Source of the DNA: JBMYYR01 sp049609625
GTDB lineage: Bacteria > Bacteroidota > Bacteroidia > Flavobacteriales > CAJXXR01
Direction of reading: 5' to 3'
Assembly: GCA_049609625.1 (NCBI GenBank)
Contig: JBMYYR010000031.1
Location: 1-23,522 of the forward strand
Length of the DNA: 23,522 nucleotides
How positions within the stretch are numbered: the stretch's first letter is position 1; each line of letters opens with the position of its first letter. Below the pieces are notes generated by a model that did no database searches, was not told where the DNA came from, and saw nothing but the letters and a program-made list of their open reading frames with translations. A program made the position numbers and the translations under genes. Shown here piece after piece: positions 1 to 7,256 of the stretch.

Positions 1-1632
1 GCTTCTGAAATTCAGGATGTTGTTTTAGTTTCTGATGGCATTTTCAATCAATCTTATCACCCTAAATGGCTTTCTAAATGGCCAAATTTTAATGTCCATA
101 CCTTAGCTCTTGGCGACAGCATCCAATACCCCGATGTGGCTGTTGGAAAACTCCGTCATAATGCCTTTTCTTATCTTGGAAATGAGTTTCCTGTTGAGGT
201 TCTGATAGAAACCAAAGCTTGGGAAAATCAGTCGATAGAACTGGTGCTAAAAGACAAAAAGTCTAAGATTTTAAAATCTAAAACTTTTACAAACCCAAAA
301 CAAGGCGAGCAACTAAGTTTTGAAACCAAATTGGAAGCCAAATCTATTGGTATTCAGGACTATACTTTAGAATTATTGACGGATGTTGAAGAAAAAAACA
401 CAGAAAATAATCGGAAAACGTTTCAGATTGAAGTCTTAGAATCCCGAACAAACGTATTGCTTTTACATTCTGAAATTCATCCCGATTTTGCGGCTTTTGC
501 TCAAGCTTTAAAAGAAGATCAAAGTACCGAACTGGTATCGAAATCCATCAAAGAAGTAAGCCAAAACGAACTCAAATCATATAATGCAATTCTGTTTCTC
601 GGTTATCAAAATCAAACCCAAGCTTTTCTAAAACAAAGCTTAGAGGTTGAACAAGCTTTTGTTTTAGTATTGCATCAAACTTCTGATTTAGAACATCTTG
701 CTTTAAATTTTTCTCACGTTTTTCAAAAACAATCAGCTCAAAAATTAGATTGGGAAGAAGCCAAAGCCTTGCCTTCGCCTGTGTTTTCTTCGTTTACTTT
801 AAATGAACAAACCAAAACCTTTTTGAACGAAGTTCCGCCACTCAACGTGCCATTTTTTGATCTGAAAATCAAAACCAAACAACAACTGTTTTTAAGTCAA
901 CAGCAGCTTGGGCAAACGAACGGAAAGTCGGTGTTGAGTTTCGGCGAACATAAGTCTAGCCGCTTTGCCCTTTTGCAAGCTGAAGGCTTTTGGAAATGGC
1001 GGATGTACAATTTTCGTGAACACAAACGATTTGATGAATTTGACGGCTTGTTTAAGTCGATACTTCGCTTTGTGAACTTGCCCAAAAACAAACAAACATG
1101 TTATGTTGATTTCCCCAAAATTCTGAATCAAAATCAGAACTACGAGATGCAAGTTAAGCTTTATAATGAAGCTTATGAGCAAGTTAGTGGCGATGCTTTA
1201 GACTTGCAAATTGAACGCGAAGCGGGAGAAAACAAACAAACCTTTGCTTTGGTAAATACCTCGGGAACCTATTTTAGCGAACTCCGTTTTGATGAACTTG
1301 GAACCTATACATTTAAAGTTGTCAATTTATCTAAAAATGGAAAAATAGAGCAGGAGGGAAGCTTTCAGGTTAAAGCAAATACCATCGAAAATAAAGCCAA
1401 AGTCGCTCAATTTGATGTCTTAAGAACGATAAGTCAAAAGACTGATGCTCAATTTTTTACATTTGATAAGCGTTCAGAATTATTAACTAAATTAGCTCAA
1501 AAACCAGTAGACTTTCAAACCTTTGAAACGCAAGAAACAAAATCACTTTTCGATTATCCTTGGATACTTGTTTCGCTTTTAGTTTTGATGCTTTTAGAGT
1601 GGTTTTTGAGAAGAAAAAATCAGATGCTTTAG
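1..1632 (+). CDS. VWA/BatA-like membrane protein, 3' part (5' end outside window)
   Basis: The frame is open from the first base, so this is the C-terminal 543 residues of a longer protein; the GTG at 136 is only an internal codon. The visible start has a hydrophobic strand ending in VLVSDGIFNQ, typical of the second half of a von Willebrand A-type fold, followed by NVHTLALGDS. Next comes a long stretch with alternating polar and hydrophobic beta-like segments and no cysteine-rich or enzymatic motif. The end is a single membrane helix (about YPWILVSLLVLMLLEWFL) followed by a short basic tail RRKNQML, which suggests the bulk lies outside the cytoplasm. Bacteroidota commonly carry such roughly 650-700 residue VWA-like membrane proteins of unknown role. 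It lies 23 bp before paaG and probably shares its transcript. The family assignment is inferred from the fragment; the exact function is unknown. Confidence 0.7.
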   Translation, partial: ASEIQDVVLVSDGIFNQSYHPKWLSKWPNFNVHTLALGDSIQYPDVAVGKLRHNAFSYLGNEFPVEVLIETKAWENQSIELVLKDKKSKILKSKTFTNPKQGEQLSFETKLEAKSIGIQDYTLELLTDVEEKNTENNRKTFQIEVLESRTNVLLLHSEIHPDFAAFAQALKEDQSTELVSKSIKEVSQNELKSYNAILFLGYQNQTQAFLKQSLEVEQAFVLVLHQTSDLEHLALNFSHVFQKQSAQKLDWEEAKALPSPVFSSFTLNEQTKTFLNEVPPLNVPFFDLKIKTKQQLFLSQQQLGQTNGKSVLSFGEHKSSRFALLQAEGFWKWRMYNFREHKRFDEFDGLFKSILRFVNLPKNKQTCYVDFPKILNQNQNYEMQVKLYNEAYEQVSGDALDLQIEREAGENKQTFALVNTSGTYFSELRFDELGTYTFKVVNLSKNGKIEQEGSFQVKANTIENKAKVAQFDVLRTISQKTDAQFFTFDKRSELLTKLAQKPVDFQTFETQETKSLFDYPWILVSLLVLMLLEWFLRRKNQML

Positions 1633-1655
1633 CATCCAAATCGTTAAAAAATAGT

Positions 1656-2426
1656 ATGATAAAAAAAGAACAACGAGGTTACGTCCTCCAACTCACACTC
1701 AACCGACCAGAGGTTTTTAATAGCTTCAACAGAACGATGGCTTTGGCTTTGCAAGAGGCGCTAGACGCTGCCGATGACGACGATTCGGTACGTTGTATTG
1801 TGCTATCAGCGGAAGGAAAAGCCTTTTGTGCCGGACAAGATTTGGGCGAAGCTATTGCTGATGATGGCCCATCGCTTGAAACCATTTTGAGCGAACATTA
1901 CAACCCGATTATTACCCGTTTGCGTTCTATTGAAAAACCAATAATTGCCGCGGTGAATGGCGTGGCAGCTGGTGCTGGAGCTAATTTAGCTTTGGCTTGT
2001 GATATTGTTTTGGCTTCTAGTCAAGCGTCTTTCATTCAGGCGTTTAGCAAAATTGGCTTGATTCCAGATTCGGCTGGAACCTATTTTTTACCAAGATTAA
2101 TTGGTATGCAAAAAGCTTTAGCTTTGATGATGACTGGCGATAAAGTTTCTGCCGAAGAGGCGGAGCGTATGGGGATGATTTACAAGGTGTTTGAAGCTGA
2201 ACAGTTCGCTGATGAAGTTGAAAAAATGGCTCAGAAATTGTCTCAAATGCCAACCTACGCTTTAGGTTTGTGTAAACGTGCCATGAATCAAAGTTTGACT
2301 CACAATTTGGTTGATCAACTTCAAGTTGAGCTTGATTTGCAAGTGATGGCTGGCGAAAGTCATGATTTTAAAGAAGGTGTAGCTGCCTTTTTAGAGAAAA
2401 GAAAACCCGTTTTTAAAGGAAACTAA
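1656..2426 (+). CDS. paaG: Enoyl-CoA hydratase/isomerase, PaaG type
   Basis: Crotonase-fold protein of 256 residues. The open frame extends upstream to 1560, but that part overlaps the preceding gene; the ATG at 1656 gives the normal family start (MIKKEQRGYV). The oxyanion-hole segments are visible as FCAGQD (about residues 57-62) and AAGAGANLALACD (about 104-116). The loop GLIPDSAGT puts an Asp at about residue 138 where PaaG-type isomerases carry their single acidic catalytic residue; classical hydratases use two Glu. In the phenylacetate pathway PaaG isomerises ring-epoxide-CoA to an oxepin and later acts in the beta-oxidation-like steps. Its stop overlaps the start of the 3-hydroxyacyl-CoA dehydrogenase (TAATG), so the two are translationally coupled. 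No ring-opening or epoxidase genes are visible, so a general fatty acyl-CoA role is possible. Confidence 0.82.
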   Translation: MIKKEQRGYVLQLTLNRPEVFNSFNRTMALALQEALDAADDDDSVRCIVLSAEGKAFCAGQDLGEAIADDGPSLETILSEHYNPIITRLRSIEKPIIAAVNGVAAGAGANLALACDIVLASSQASFIQAFSKIGLIPDSAGTYFLPRLIGMQKALALMMTGDKVSAEEAERMGMIYKVFEAEQFADEVEKMAQKLSQMPTYALGLCKRAMNQSLTHNLVDQLQVELDLQVMAGESHDFKEGVAAFLEKRKPVFKGN

Positions 2427-3592
2427 TGATACAAGTTGGAATAATTGGAGCAGGAGCCATGGGATCTGGAATTGCTCAAGTTGCTGCTCAAGCAGGACAT
2501 AAAGTTGTACTTTTTGATACGCAAAAAGCGGCTTTGGAACGTTCAGAAACTAAGCTCAAAAAAATCTTAGCTCGTTTGGTCGAGAAGGGAAAATTTAGTG
2601 AAGAAAAAGCAAAATCGACCGCTGATAATATTTTATATTCAGTTGATTTAGAGTATTTTAAATCTTGTGAATTTGTTATTGAAGCCATTGTCGAAAACCT
2701 TGACATCAAACAAAACGTATTCAAAAACATTGAAGCTATTGTTTCTGAAGATTGTGTTTTGGCGAGTAATACGTCTTCATTATCAATAACTTCTATAGCT
2801 GGCGCTTGCGAAAAACCTGAACGTATTTTAGGTGTACATTTTTTCAATCCTGCACCGCTTATGCCTTTGGTTGAGATTATTCCGGCACTCCAAAGCGACC
2901 CTGAACTTGTGAAACAAACTCGATCTATGGTTGATTCTTGGGGAAAAGTAACCGTTTTGGCAAAAGACACACCAGGCTTTATTGTTAATCGATTGGCACG
3001 TCCGTTTTATGGCGAAGCCATTCGTATTTTAGAGGAAGGAAAAGCCAATATTGCGACAATCGATTGGGCATTGACAGAAGTTGGAGGTTTCCGAATGGGC
3101 CCGTTTACCTTGACTGACTTTATTGGACATGACGTCAATTATGTGGTAACCGAAACGGTGTTTAAATCCTTTTTCTATGATCCTCGATATAAGCCTTCAT
3201 TTTCTCAAAAACGATTGGTGGAAGCAGGCAGATTGGGAAGAAAAACAGGTCATGGATTCTATAATTATGCCGAAAATGCCAAAAATCCAGAAGTGGTTGA
3301 GGATAACATTTTAGCTGAACAAATCACCAATCGAGTGGTATTGATGTTGATCAACGAAGCTGCCGATGCCTTATTTCTGAACATTGCGACAGCAAAAGAT
3401 TTAGATTTAGCGATGACCAAAGGCGTTAATTACCCGAAAGGTTTATTGGCTTGGGCAAATGAATGGGGTATCGAGCGGGTGTATCAAGGTTTGATGGATT
3501 TGTATGAACTTTATCGTGAGGACCGTTATCGTCCATCGCCTATTTTTAAGTTGATGATGAAGCAAGGGCAAACTACATTTGACATCAAATAA
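2426..3592 (+). CDS. paaH: 3-hydroxyacyl-CoA dehydrogenase, PaaH type
   Basis: NAD-dependent oxidation of 3-hydroxyacyl-CoA to 3-ketoacyl-CoA. The N-terminal Rossmann motif GIIGAGAMGSGIAQ is at residues 5-18. The catalytic segment GVHFFNPAPLMPLVE holds His138 and Glu150, preceded by SNTSSLS (about 114-120). A first C-terminal 3HCDH domain starts at TPGFIVNRLARP (about 182) and runs to GRKTGHGFYNY; a second, shorter 3HCDH-like half ends the protein. At 388 residues it is longer than simple 3-hydroxybutyryl-CoA dehydrogenases (about 280) and shorter than proteobacterial PaaH (about 475-500), a form that I believe is usual in Flavobacteriia. It starts inside the stop codon of paaG, which supports joint action in phenylacetate or related acyl-CoA catabolism. 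The specific pathway is inferred from the pairing. Confidence 0.82.
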   Translation: MIQVGIIGAGAMGSGIAQVAAQAGHKVVLFDTQKAALERSETKLKKILARLVEKGKFSEEKAKSTADNILYSVDLEYFKSCEFVIEAIVENLDIKQNVFKNIEAIVSEDCVLASNTSSLSITSIAGACEKPERILGVHFFNPAPLMPLVEIIPALQSDPELVKQTRSMVDSWGKVTVLAKDTPGFIVNRLARPFYGEAIRILEEGKANIATIDWALTEVGGFRMGPFTLTDFIGHDVNYVVTETVFKSFFYDPRYKPSFSQKRLVEAGRLGRKTGHGFYNYAENAKNPEVVEDNILAEQITNRVVLMLINEAADALFLNIATAKDLDLAMTKGVNYPKGLLAWANEWGIERVYQGLMDLYELYREDRYRPSPIFKLMMKQGQTTFDIK

Positions 3593-3604
3593 ATCTAAAC
3601 CAGC

Positions 3605-4474
3605 ATGAAAAAGAAGGTTGAAGCACTGATTAAAAAACATAAGTTAGATTCCAAAAACACCAAAGCACCGCGCGAAGAAAGCGATGAGTTTTGGGAGAAA
3701 TTGATGAAGAAAAACATCAAAAAAATAAAAAAACTACAAGAAAAACTTTACGCTCAATCTAAATTTTCGGTGTTGATTGCTTTGCAAGGCATGGACACGG
3801 CAGGAAAGGACAGTTTGATTAGAAAAGTGTTTGGTCCATTGAATCCAGCTGGAGTAAAAGTCCATGCGTTTAAAAGTCCGACCAAAGAAGAACTTAACCA
3901 CGATTACCTTTGGCGGCATTACAAAAAGCTACCTGCACAAGGTGAAATCACGGTCTTTAATCGAACGCATTACGAAAACGTGTTGGTAACACGGGTTCAC
4001 CCTGAATATATTTTAAGTCGAGATTTACCCGAAATCAATACCGTTGAGGATGTTGATGATGACTTTTGGAAACGCCGTTTTCAACACATCAATCAAGTTG
4101 AAGATGTTTGGGCTGAAAATGGGATGTTGGTGCTCAAGTTTTTTCTCAATATTTCTAAAGACACCCAAAAACAACGCTTAATCGATCGATTAGAAAATCC
4201 TGAAAAGCATTGGAAATTTGATGCTGGCGATTTAAAAGAACGTTCGTATTGGTCTGAATATCAACATGCTTATAAAGAAATGTTAGACCATACATCTCAA
4301 CCTAAAACAGCACCTTGGTTTAGTATTCCTGCAGACAGCAAGCCTTATGCACGTTATCTGGTTTCGGAAATTACACTTGAATTATTAGAAGACCTACCTT
4401 TGGATTTCCCCGAAAGTTCTAAAGACATTAAAACCCATGTTGAGGATTATCTTAATCAATTAAATGCGGATTGA
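3605..4474 (+). CDS. ppk2: Polyphosphate kinase 2 family protein (PPK2, probably class III)
   Basis: Cytosolic kinase of 289 residues that transfers phosphate between polyphosphate and nucleotides. Walker A is GMDTAGKDS at about residues 62-70, with Asp65 in the position known to matter in PPK2. The Walker B region is EITVFNRTHYENVLVTRVHP (about 114-133). A lid module contains HWKFDAGDLKERSYW (about 197-211). Sequence and length closely recall the class III enzyme of Cytophaga hutchinsonii, which phosphorylates both AMP and ADP with polyphosphate. The start ATG lies 12 bp after the paaH stop and a strong terminator hairpin follows the gene, so it is probably the last gene of this transcript. 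The class assignment comes from remembered similarity, not from an alignment. Confidence 0.88.
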   Translation: MKKKVEALIKKHKLDSKNTKAPREESDEFWEKLMKKNIKKIKKLQEKLYAQSKFSVLIALQGMDTAGKDSLIRKVFGPLNPAGVKVHAFKSPTKEELNHDYLWRHYKKLPAQGEITVFNRTHYENVLVTRVHPEYILSRDLPEINTVEDVDDDFWKRRFQHINQVEDVWAENGMLVLKFFLNISKDTQKQRLIDRLENPEKHWKFDAGDLKERSYWSEYQHAYKEMLDHTSQPKTAPWFSIPADSKPYARYLVSEITLELLEDLPLDFPESSKDIKTHVEDYLNQLNAD

Positions 4475-4616
4475 TTATCAGTACTTTAGTTCTAAAAATT
4501 TTGCGACGATGATGAGACTAAGCCAGTAATATTACCTTTGTTATTTCCTTACGTAAATTAAAATCAATGAAACACTCGTTGAGTTCTGGAATACTAATCA
4601 AAAAGAATTGTAATAA

Positions 4617-4647
4617 AAAAAGTCAAAACTAATCGTTTTGACTTTTT
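4617..4647 (+). terminator. Intrinsic terminator after ppk2
   Basis: A perfect inverted repeat: left arm AAAAAGTCAAAAC (4617-4629), loop TAATC, right arm GTTTTGACTTTTT (4635-4647). The right arm ends in a run of five T, so the structure terminates plus-strand transcription from ppk2. The five leading A could also serve the minus strand, giving some bidirectional effect. Confidence 0.8.
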
Positions 4648-4805
4648 ATCATTTTTTGAGAATTTTGTAGATTAAAGATAAGAAAAAAAATGTATTTTTA
4701 TGATATACATTACAGGACAAACAAAAGTTTAAACTATTCGGATTCGCCATAGAGTCAAGTGTGTAATCATAACTGAGTCAAATTAATAGCTTGAACTTAA
4801 GGCAT

Positions 4806-4842
4806 AAAAAAAAGGCAAATCAATTTGATTTGCCTTTTTTTT
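4806..4842 (-). terminator. Bidirectional intrinsic terminator after the PNGase F-like gene
   Basis: Stem GGCAAATC (4814-4821) pairs with GATTTGCC (4827-4834) around a five-base loop. Eight A precede the stem and eight T follow it, so it works as a terminator in either direction. It lies 18 bp beyond the stop of the minus-strand gene at 4861 and is most likely that gene's terminator. Confidence 0.85.
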
Positions 4843-4860
4843 ATGTTACCGAAGGAAGTG

Positions 4861-7068
4861 CTAGTTCTGTAAAATTACCTTTTCGGAATAGGTTTGAGTT
4901 TCGGTTTGAATGGTTACATGATAAATACCATCGGATAGATGACTTAAATCTAGATTTTTTTCGTCAATAAATCCTAATGCATTCAATTGTAAAACCTTCT
5001 GTCCGAGTGTATTCACAACTTGGATGTATTCAATTTTAGTTTGCTCAGAGCATTGAAGGTTTACAAGACCAGAGCTCGGATTTGGAGTCAAGCTAAAATC
5101 AATGCCTTGATCTACATCTTCAAGACCTAGAGGTACGCCAACAGTAAAGGGATAAACGATTTGAGAACCAAAGTCTCTATTAAAGGTTTTGTGTATTCCT
5201 CCTGCAGATTTTCTGAATTGAATAGACCCATTTCCTTCGTTGTTTGCCCAAAAGCCCAAGCCGTTATCGCCACTATCGTTTAGGGTAAAGATGTAACAAC
5301 CAGGTTCTAAGGTTACGGTTGTGCTTTCGGTTTGACCAGCCTCAAATCCAGATTCGCTATAAATCACATCTCCAGATGTGTTTTTTATATGCCATGAATT
5401 TTGCTGAGGTTGCGAGTTGGCTTTAAATCTGACAATAAATTCGGTTGGAAAATCTTTGAGGTGTTCAAATTTTGAAGACATTCTATTGTCGGTCAAATCT
5501 TCATCAGTTTCACCATTTGGAGAACTTAGCTTAACCAAAAATGTATTATAGTTTGGATTAGCCAAATCAAAGGGATTCATTTCTGGAAGCTCGATAACAA
5601 GTTTGCCCATTGGAGCTAAATTTCCTTCCCAATTATAGTATTGTATTCCCAAACCATCTACCGAATAGGTAACATTGAAACTCGTTAGATTTTCTCCTCC
5701 CAAATTCTGAACTTCGATTTGCGGTTTGCCACAATGTGGATTAAACCTTGAATGATCAAATTTTGAGGTTGGGGCCAAAATATCAGTAATCGCTATGTTG
5801 TTCGTAAAATTAAACTCTCCATACGTTGCCACATAGCCATCTACGGTATAGCTTGCGCCTCCAGATGTGGTGTGATAATCAAAATCTACATCAACTGTGT
5901 TGGTGCCATTCGTTAGCGTCGAACTCAAATCGAATCTGAATTTTGGAGTTTGCTCACCTGGGCACCAATTTGCTCGGTTATACAACCATGTTCCGGGTTG
6001 AGGAAAAAGTGCATTGGAGCCACAATCGTCTTTCCAAATCGATTGCGAACCCATCGCCTGTCCATTTGATTCTACCGAAAACGAGCGTTCGCAAAACTCT
6101 GAACATCCCTGATTGTCGGCACCATGGCCTGTTGGCGTAAAAACTAATTCGCTAAACGAAACTCCTGAGCCAGAATAGGTTTTTTGATCAACTTTATTTT
6201 CGATGGTATGCACGCCATTTTCATGCTTTCCATAATCAAAACTACCGTGCCAAAGCGGAATATAGTCCACTAAGTCTCGCGGAGGTGTTCCGTAGATAAA
6301 ATGGAAATCGATGTCTGCCGAAAAGCCATCAGACCAACCAGAATAGTGTGCCTGAACCGTTTTTGTGCCTTGCAACAAAGAAGAAAACTCAGTAATATCA
6401 TAATAAAATATGCGCTCCCAAGATTGTGAGAATCCATTAGCATAAGGCGTAATGGCACGGCCCAACTCGATGGTTTGCGTAACATCAAACACATTATAAT
6501 GCTCGTGGTGGTCCAAATATAAGGTAGACGTAGCGTCAACATAAGTGGAATCGCTTGGATTGCCCGCTGCGTCGTAATCATAATTATAATAATCGCCAGC
6601 AAACACATAGAGGGTGTCAGTAGCGGTGGTTGGATTCGCCGCATCGGCAAACAAAATCAACTCCAATGAAGGATTTTGGATGGTATCTACAGACAAGGTC
6701 TGATTGTTGTATACCGTAGTATAGGTTGTATCTATATGGTATGAAAGGCTATCAACTTCGCTACCATCTACGGTAAAAGTAGGGTTAGAAACTAAAGTAG
6801 AATCGATTAGTCCTGTTGGATTCAGAAGATTAATTTGTGTCGTATAATCCCAGTCGCTACAACCGCCAGAAGGACAGGATAGACGATACTCCATAATAAT
6901 TTTTTTGAACTCGCCAGTGGTCGGAAATGTAGTTTCTTCATTGAAATTGCCGTACCAATTCATGTGTGTGCTTTGATGCGAGGAGACCTTTAGAGTGTCG
7001 CCTGTAGTTTGGGCATTTGCCGACAAAACAAAAGCCAAAGCAATAGAACTTAATATGGTTTTGAACAT
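4861..7068 (-). CDS. Secreted PNGase F-like protein with T9SS C-terminal sorting domain
   Basis: A signal peptide (residues 1-19, cut after SANA) leads into a peptide-N-glycosidase F-like region. All six disulfide cysteines of PNGase F have counterparts: C65/C70 in SCPSGGCSDWD, C322/C326 in GCSEFC, C349 and C369 in NRANWCPGE. Equivalents of PNGase F Asp60 (D74), Trp120 (W245), Glu206 (E324) and Arg248 (R365) are present. The position of Glu118 is a Ser (S243) and that of Arg61 a Tyr (Y75). Between the first block and ITPY (about 206) there are roughly 100 more residues than in PNGase F. Residues about 430-535 look like a beta-sandwich (CARDB-like) and 540-640 like the NDSGDNG domain of Bacteroidota exoproteins. 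The end (about 660-735) is a type A T9SS sorting domain (TPNPSSGLVNL ... KVILQN). It is probably exported to the cell surface or medium. The fold is clear; glycan-removing activity is uncertain. Confidence 0.85.
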   Translation of the reverse strand: MFKTILSSIALAFVLSANAQTTGDTLKVSSHQSTHMNWYGNFNEETTFPTTGEFKKIIMEYRLSCPSGGCSDWDYTTQINLLNPTGLIDSTLVSNPTFTVDGSEVDSLSYHIDTTYTTVYNNQTLSVDTIQNPSLELILFADAANPTTATDTLYVFAGDYYNYDYDAAGNPSDSTYVDATSTLYLDHHEHYNVFDVTQTIELGRAITPYANGFSQSWERIFYYDITEFSSLLQGTKTVQAHYSGWSDGFSADIDFHFIYGTPPRDLVDYIPLWHGSFDYGKHENGVHTIENKVDQKTYSGSGVSFSELVFTPTGHGADNQGCSEFCERSFSVESNGQAMGSQSIWKDDCGSNALFPQPGTWLYNRANWCPGEQTPKFRFDLSSTLTNGTNTVDVDFDYHTTSGGASYTVDGYVATYGEFNFTNNIAITDILAPTSKFDHSRFNPHCGKPQIEVQNLGGENLTSFNVTYSVDGLGIQYYNWEGNLAPMGKLVIELPEMNPFDLANPNYNTFLVKLSSPNGETDEDLTDNRMSSKFEHLKDFPTEFIVRFKANSQPQQNSWHIKNTSGDVIYSESGFEAGQTESTTVTLEPGCYIFTLNDSGDNGLGFWANNEGNGSIQFRKSAGGIHKTFNRDFGSQIVYPFTVGVPLGLEDVDQGIDFSLTPNPSSGLVNLQCSEQTKIEYIQVVNTLGQKVLQLNALGFIDEKNLDLSHLSDGIYHVTIQTETQTYSEKVILQN

Positions 7069-7100
7069 AAAAATAGGTGTTTGGGGTTTAGATGAATGAA

Positions 7101-7108
7101 CAAACTTA
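7101..7108 (-). promoter_or_regulatory. Candidate -7 box for the PNGase F-like gene
   Basis: On the minus strand this reads TAAGTTTG, matching the Bacteroidota -7 consensus TAnnTTTG, and lies 33 bp before the start codon. A TTTG occurs further upstream on the same strand (7121-7124), but its spacing is shorter than the usual 19 or so bases, so only the -7 element is supported. Confidence 0.45.
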
Positions 7109-7149
7109 AAAAAATCTAAGCAAACGAAAGCCTTTTAGGGCAATATTTA

Positions 7150-7157
7150 TACATTTG
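7150..7157 (+). promoter_or_regulatory. Candidate -7 box for lpdA
   Basis: TACATTTG followed by CAC is a full match to the Bacteroidota TAnnTTTG element. It would start a transcript near 7164, giving a leader of about 93 bases before lpdA. I see no good -33 TTG at standard spacing. Confidence 0.6.
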
Positions 7158-7164
7158 CACTTGT

Positions 7165-7198
7165 TCAAGTCAAGATGTTGGACTGTGTTTTGACTTGA
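7165..7198 (+). promoter_or_regulatory. Inverted repeat in the lpdA leader
   Basis: Perfect 9-base arms TCAAGTCAA (7165-7173) and TTGACTTGA (7190-7198) surround a 16-base spacer. The repeat starts almost exactly at the predicted transcription start of lpdA, so it could be an operator for a dimeric regulator or a 5' hairpin in the mRNA. No T run follows, so it is not an intrinsic terminator. Confidence 0.5.
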
Positions 7199-7256
7199 TG
7201 TCGTGTAAAAAAATCAGTCTATCTCTAACAAAAAAAGAAGCTAATCTAAATTTATT

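Larger units (their letters stand above)
4475..4860. other. Gene-free stretch between convergent genes
   Basis: This 386-base AT-rich stretch separates two converging genes. It contains one hairpin terminator at 4617-4647 and a second, bidirectional-looking one at 4806-4842. Between them I see no ORF with family features, no tRNA-like fold and no -7 promoter box next to a gene. There is only a weak inverted repeat (ATGTAT...ATACAT, near 4690-4711). Confidence 0.6.

Noticed and set aside
1560..1655. Upstream extension of the paaG frame
   Set aside because: The extra 32 residues overlap the preceding gene and do not resemble the crotonase N-terminus; the ATG at 1656 gives the normal length.
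2488..2970. Minus-strand open frame of 160 codons
   Set aside because: It lies entirely antisense inside paaH, is Ser/Lys-rich with no domain, and mirrors codon bias of the real gene.
6270..6650. Second minus-strand frame of 126 codons within the PNGase F-like gene
   Set aside because: It is an out-of-frame shadow, Met/Ile-rich, with no start context or family features.
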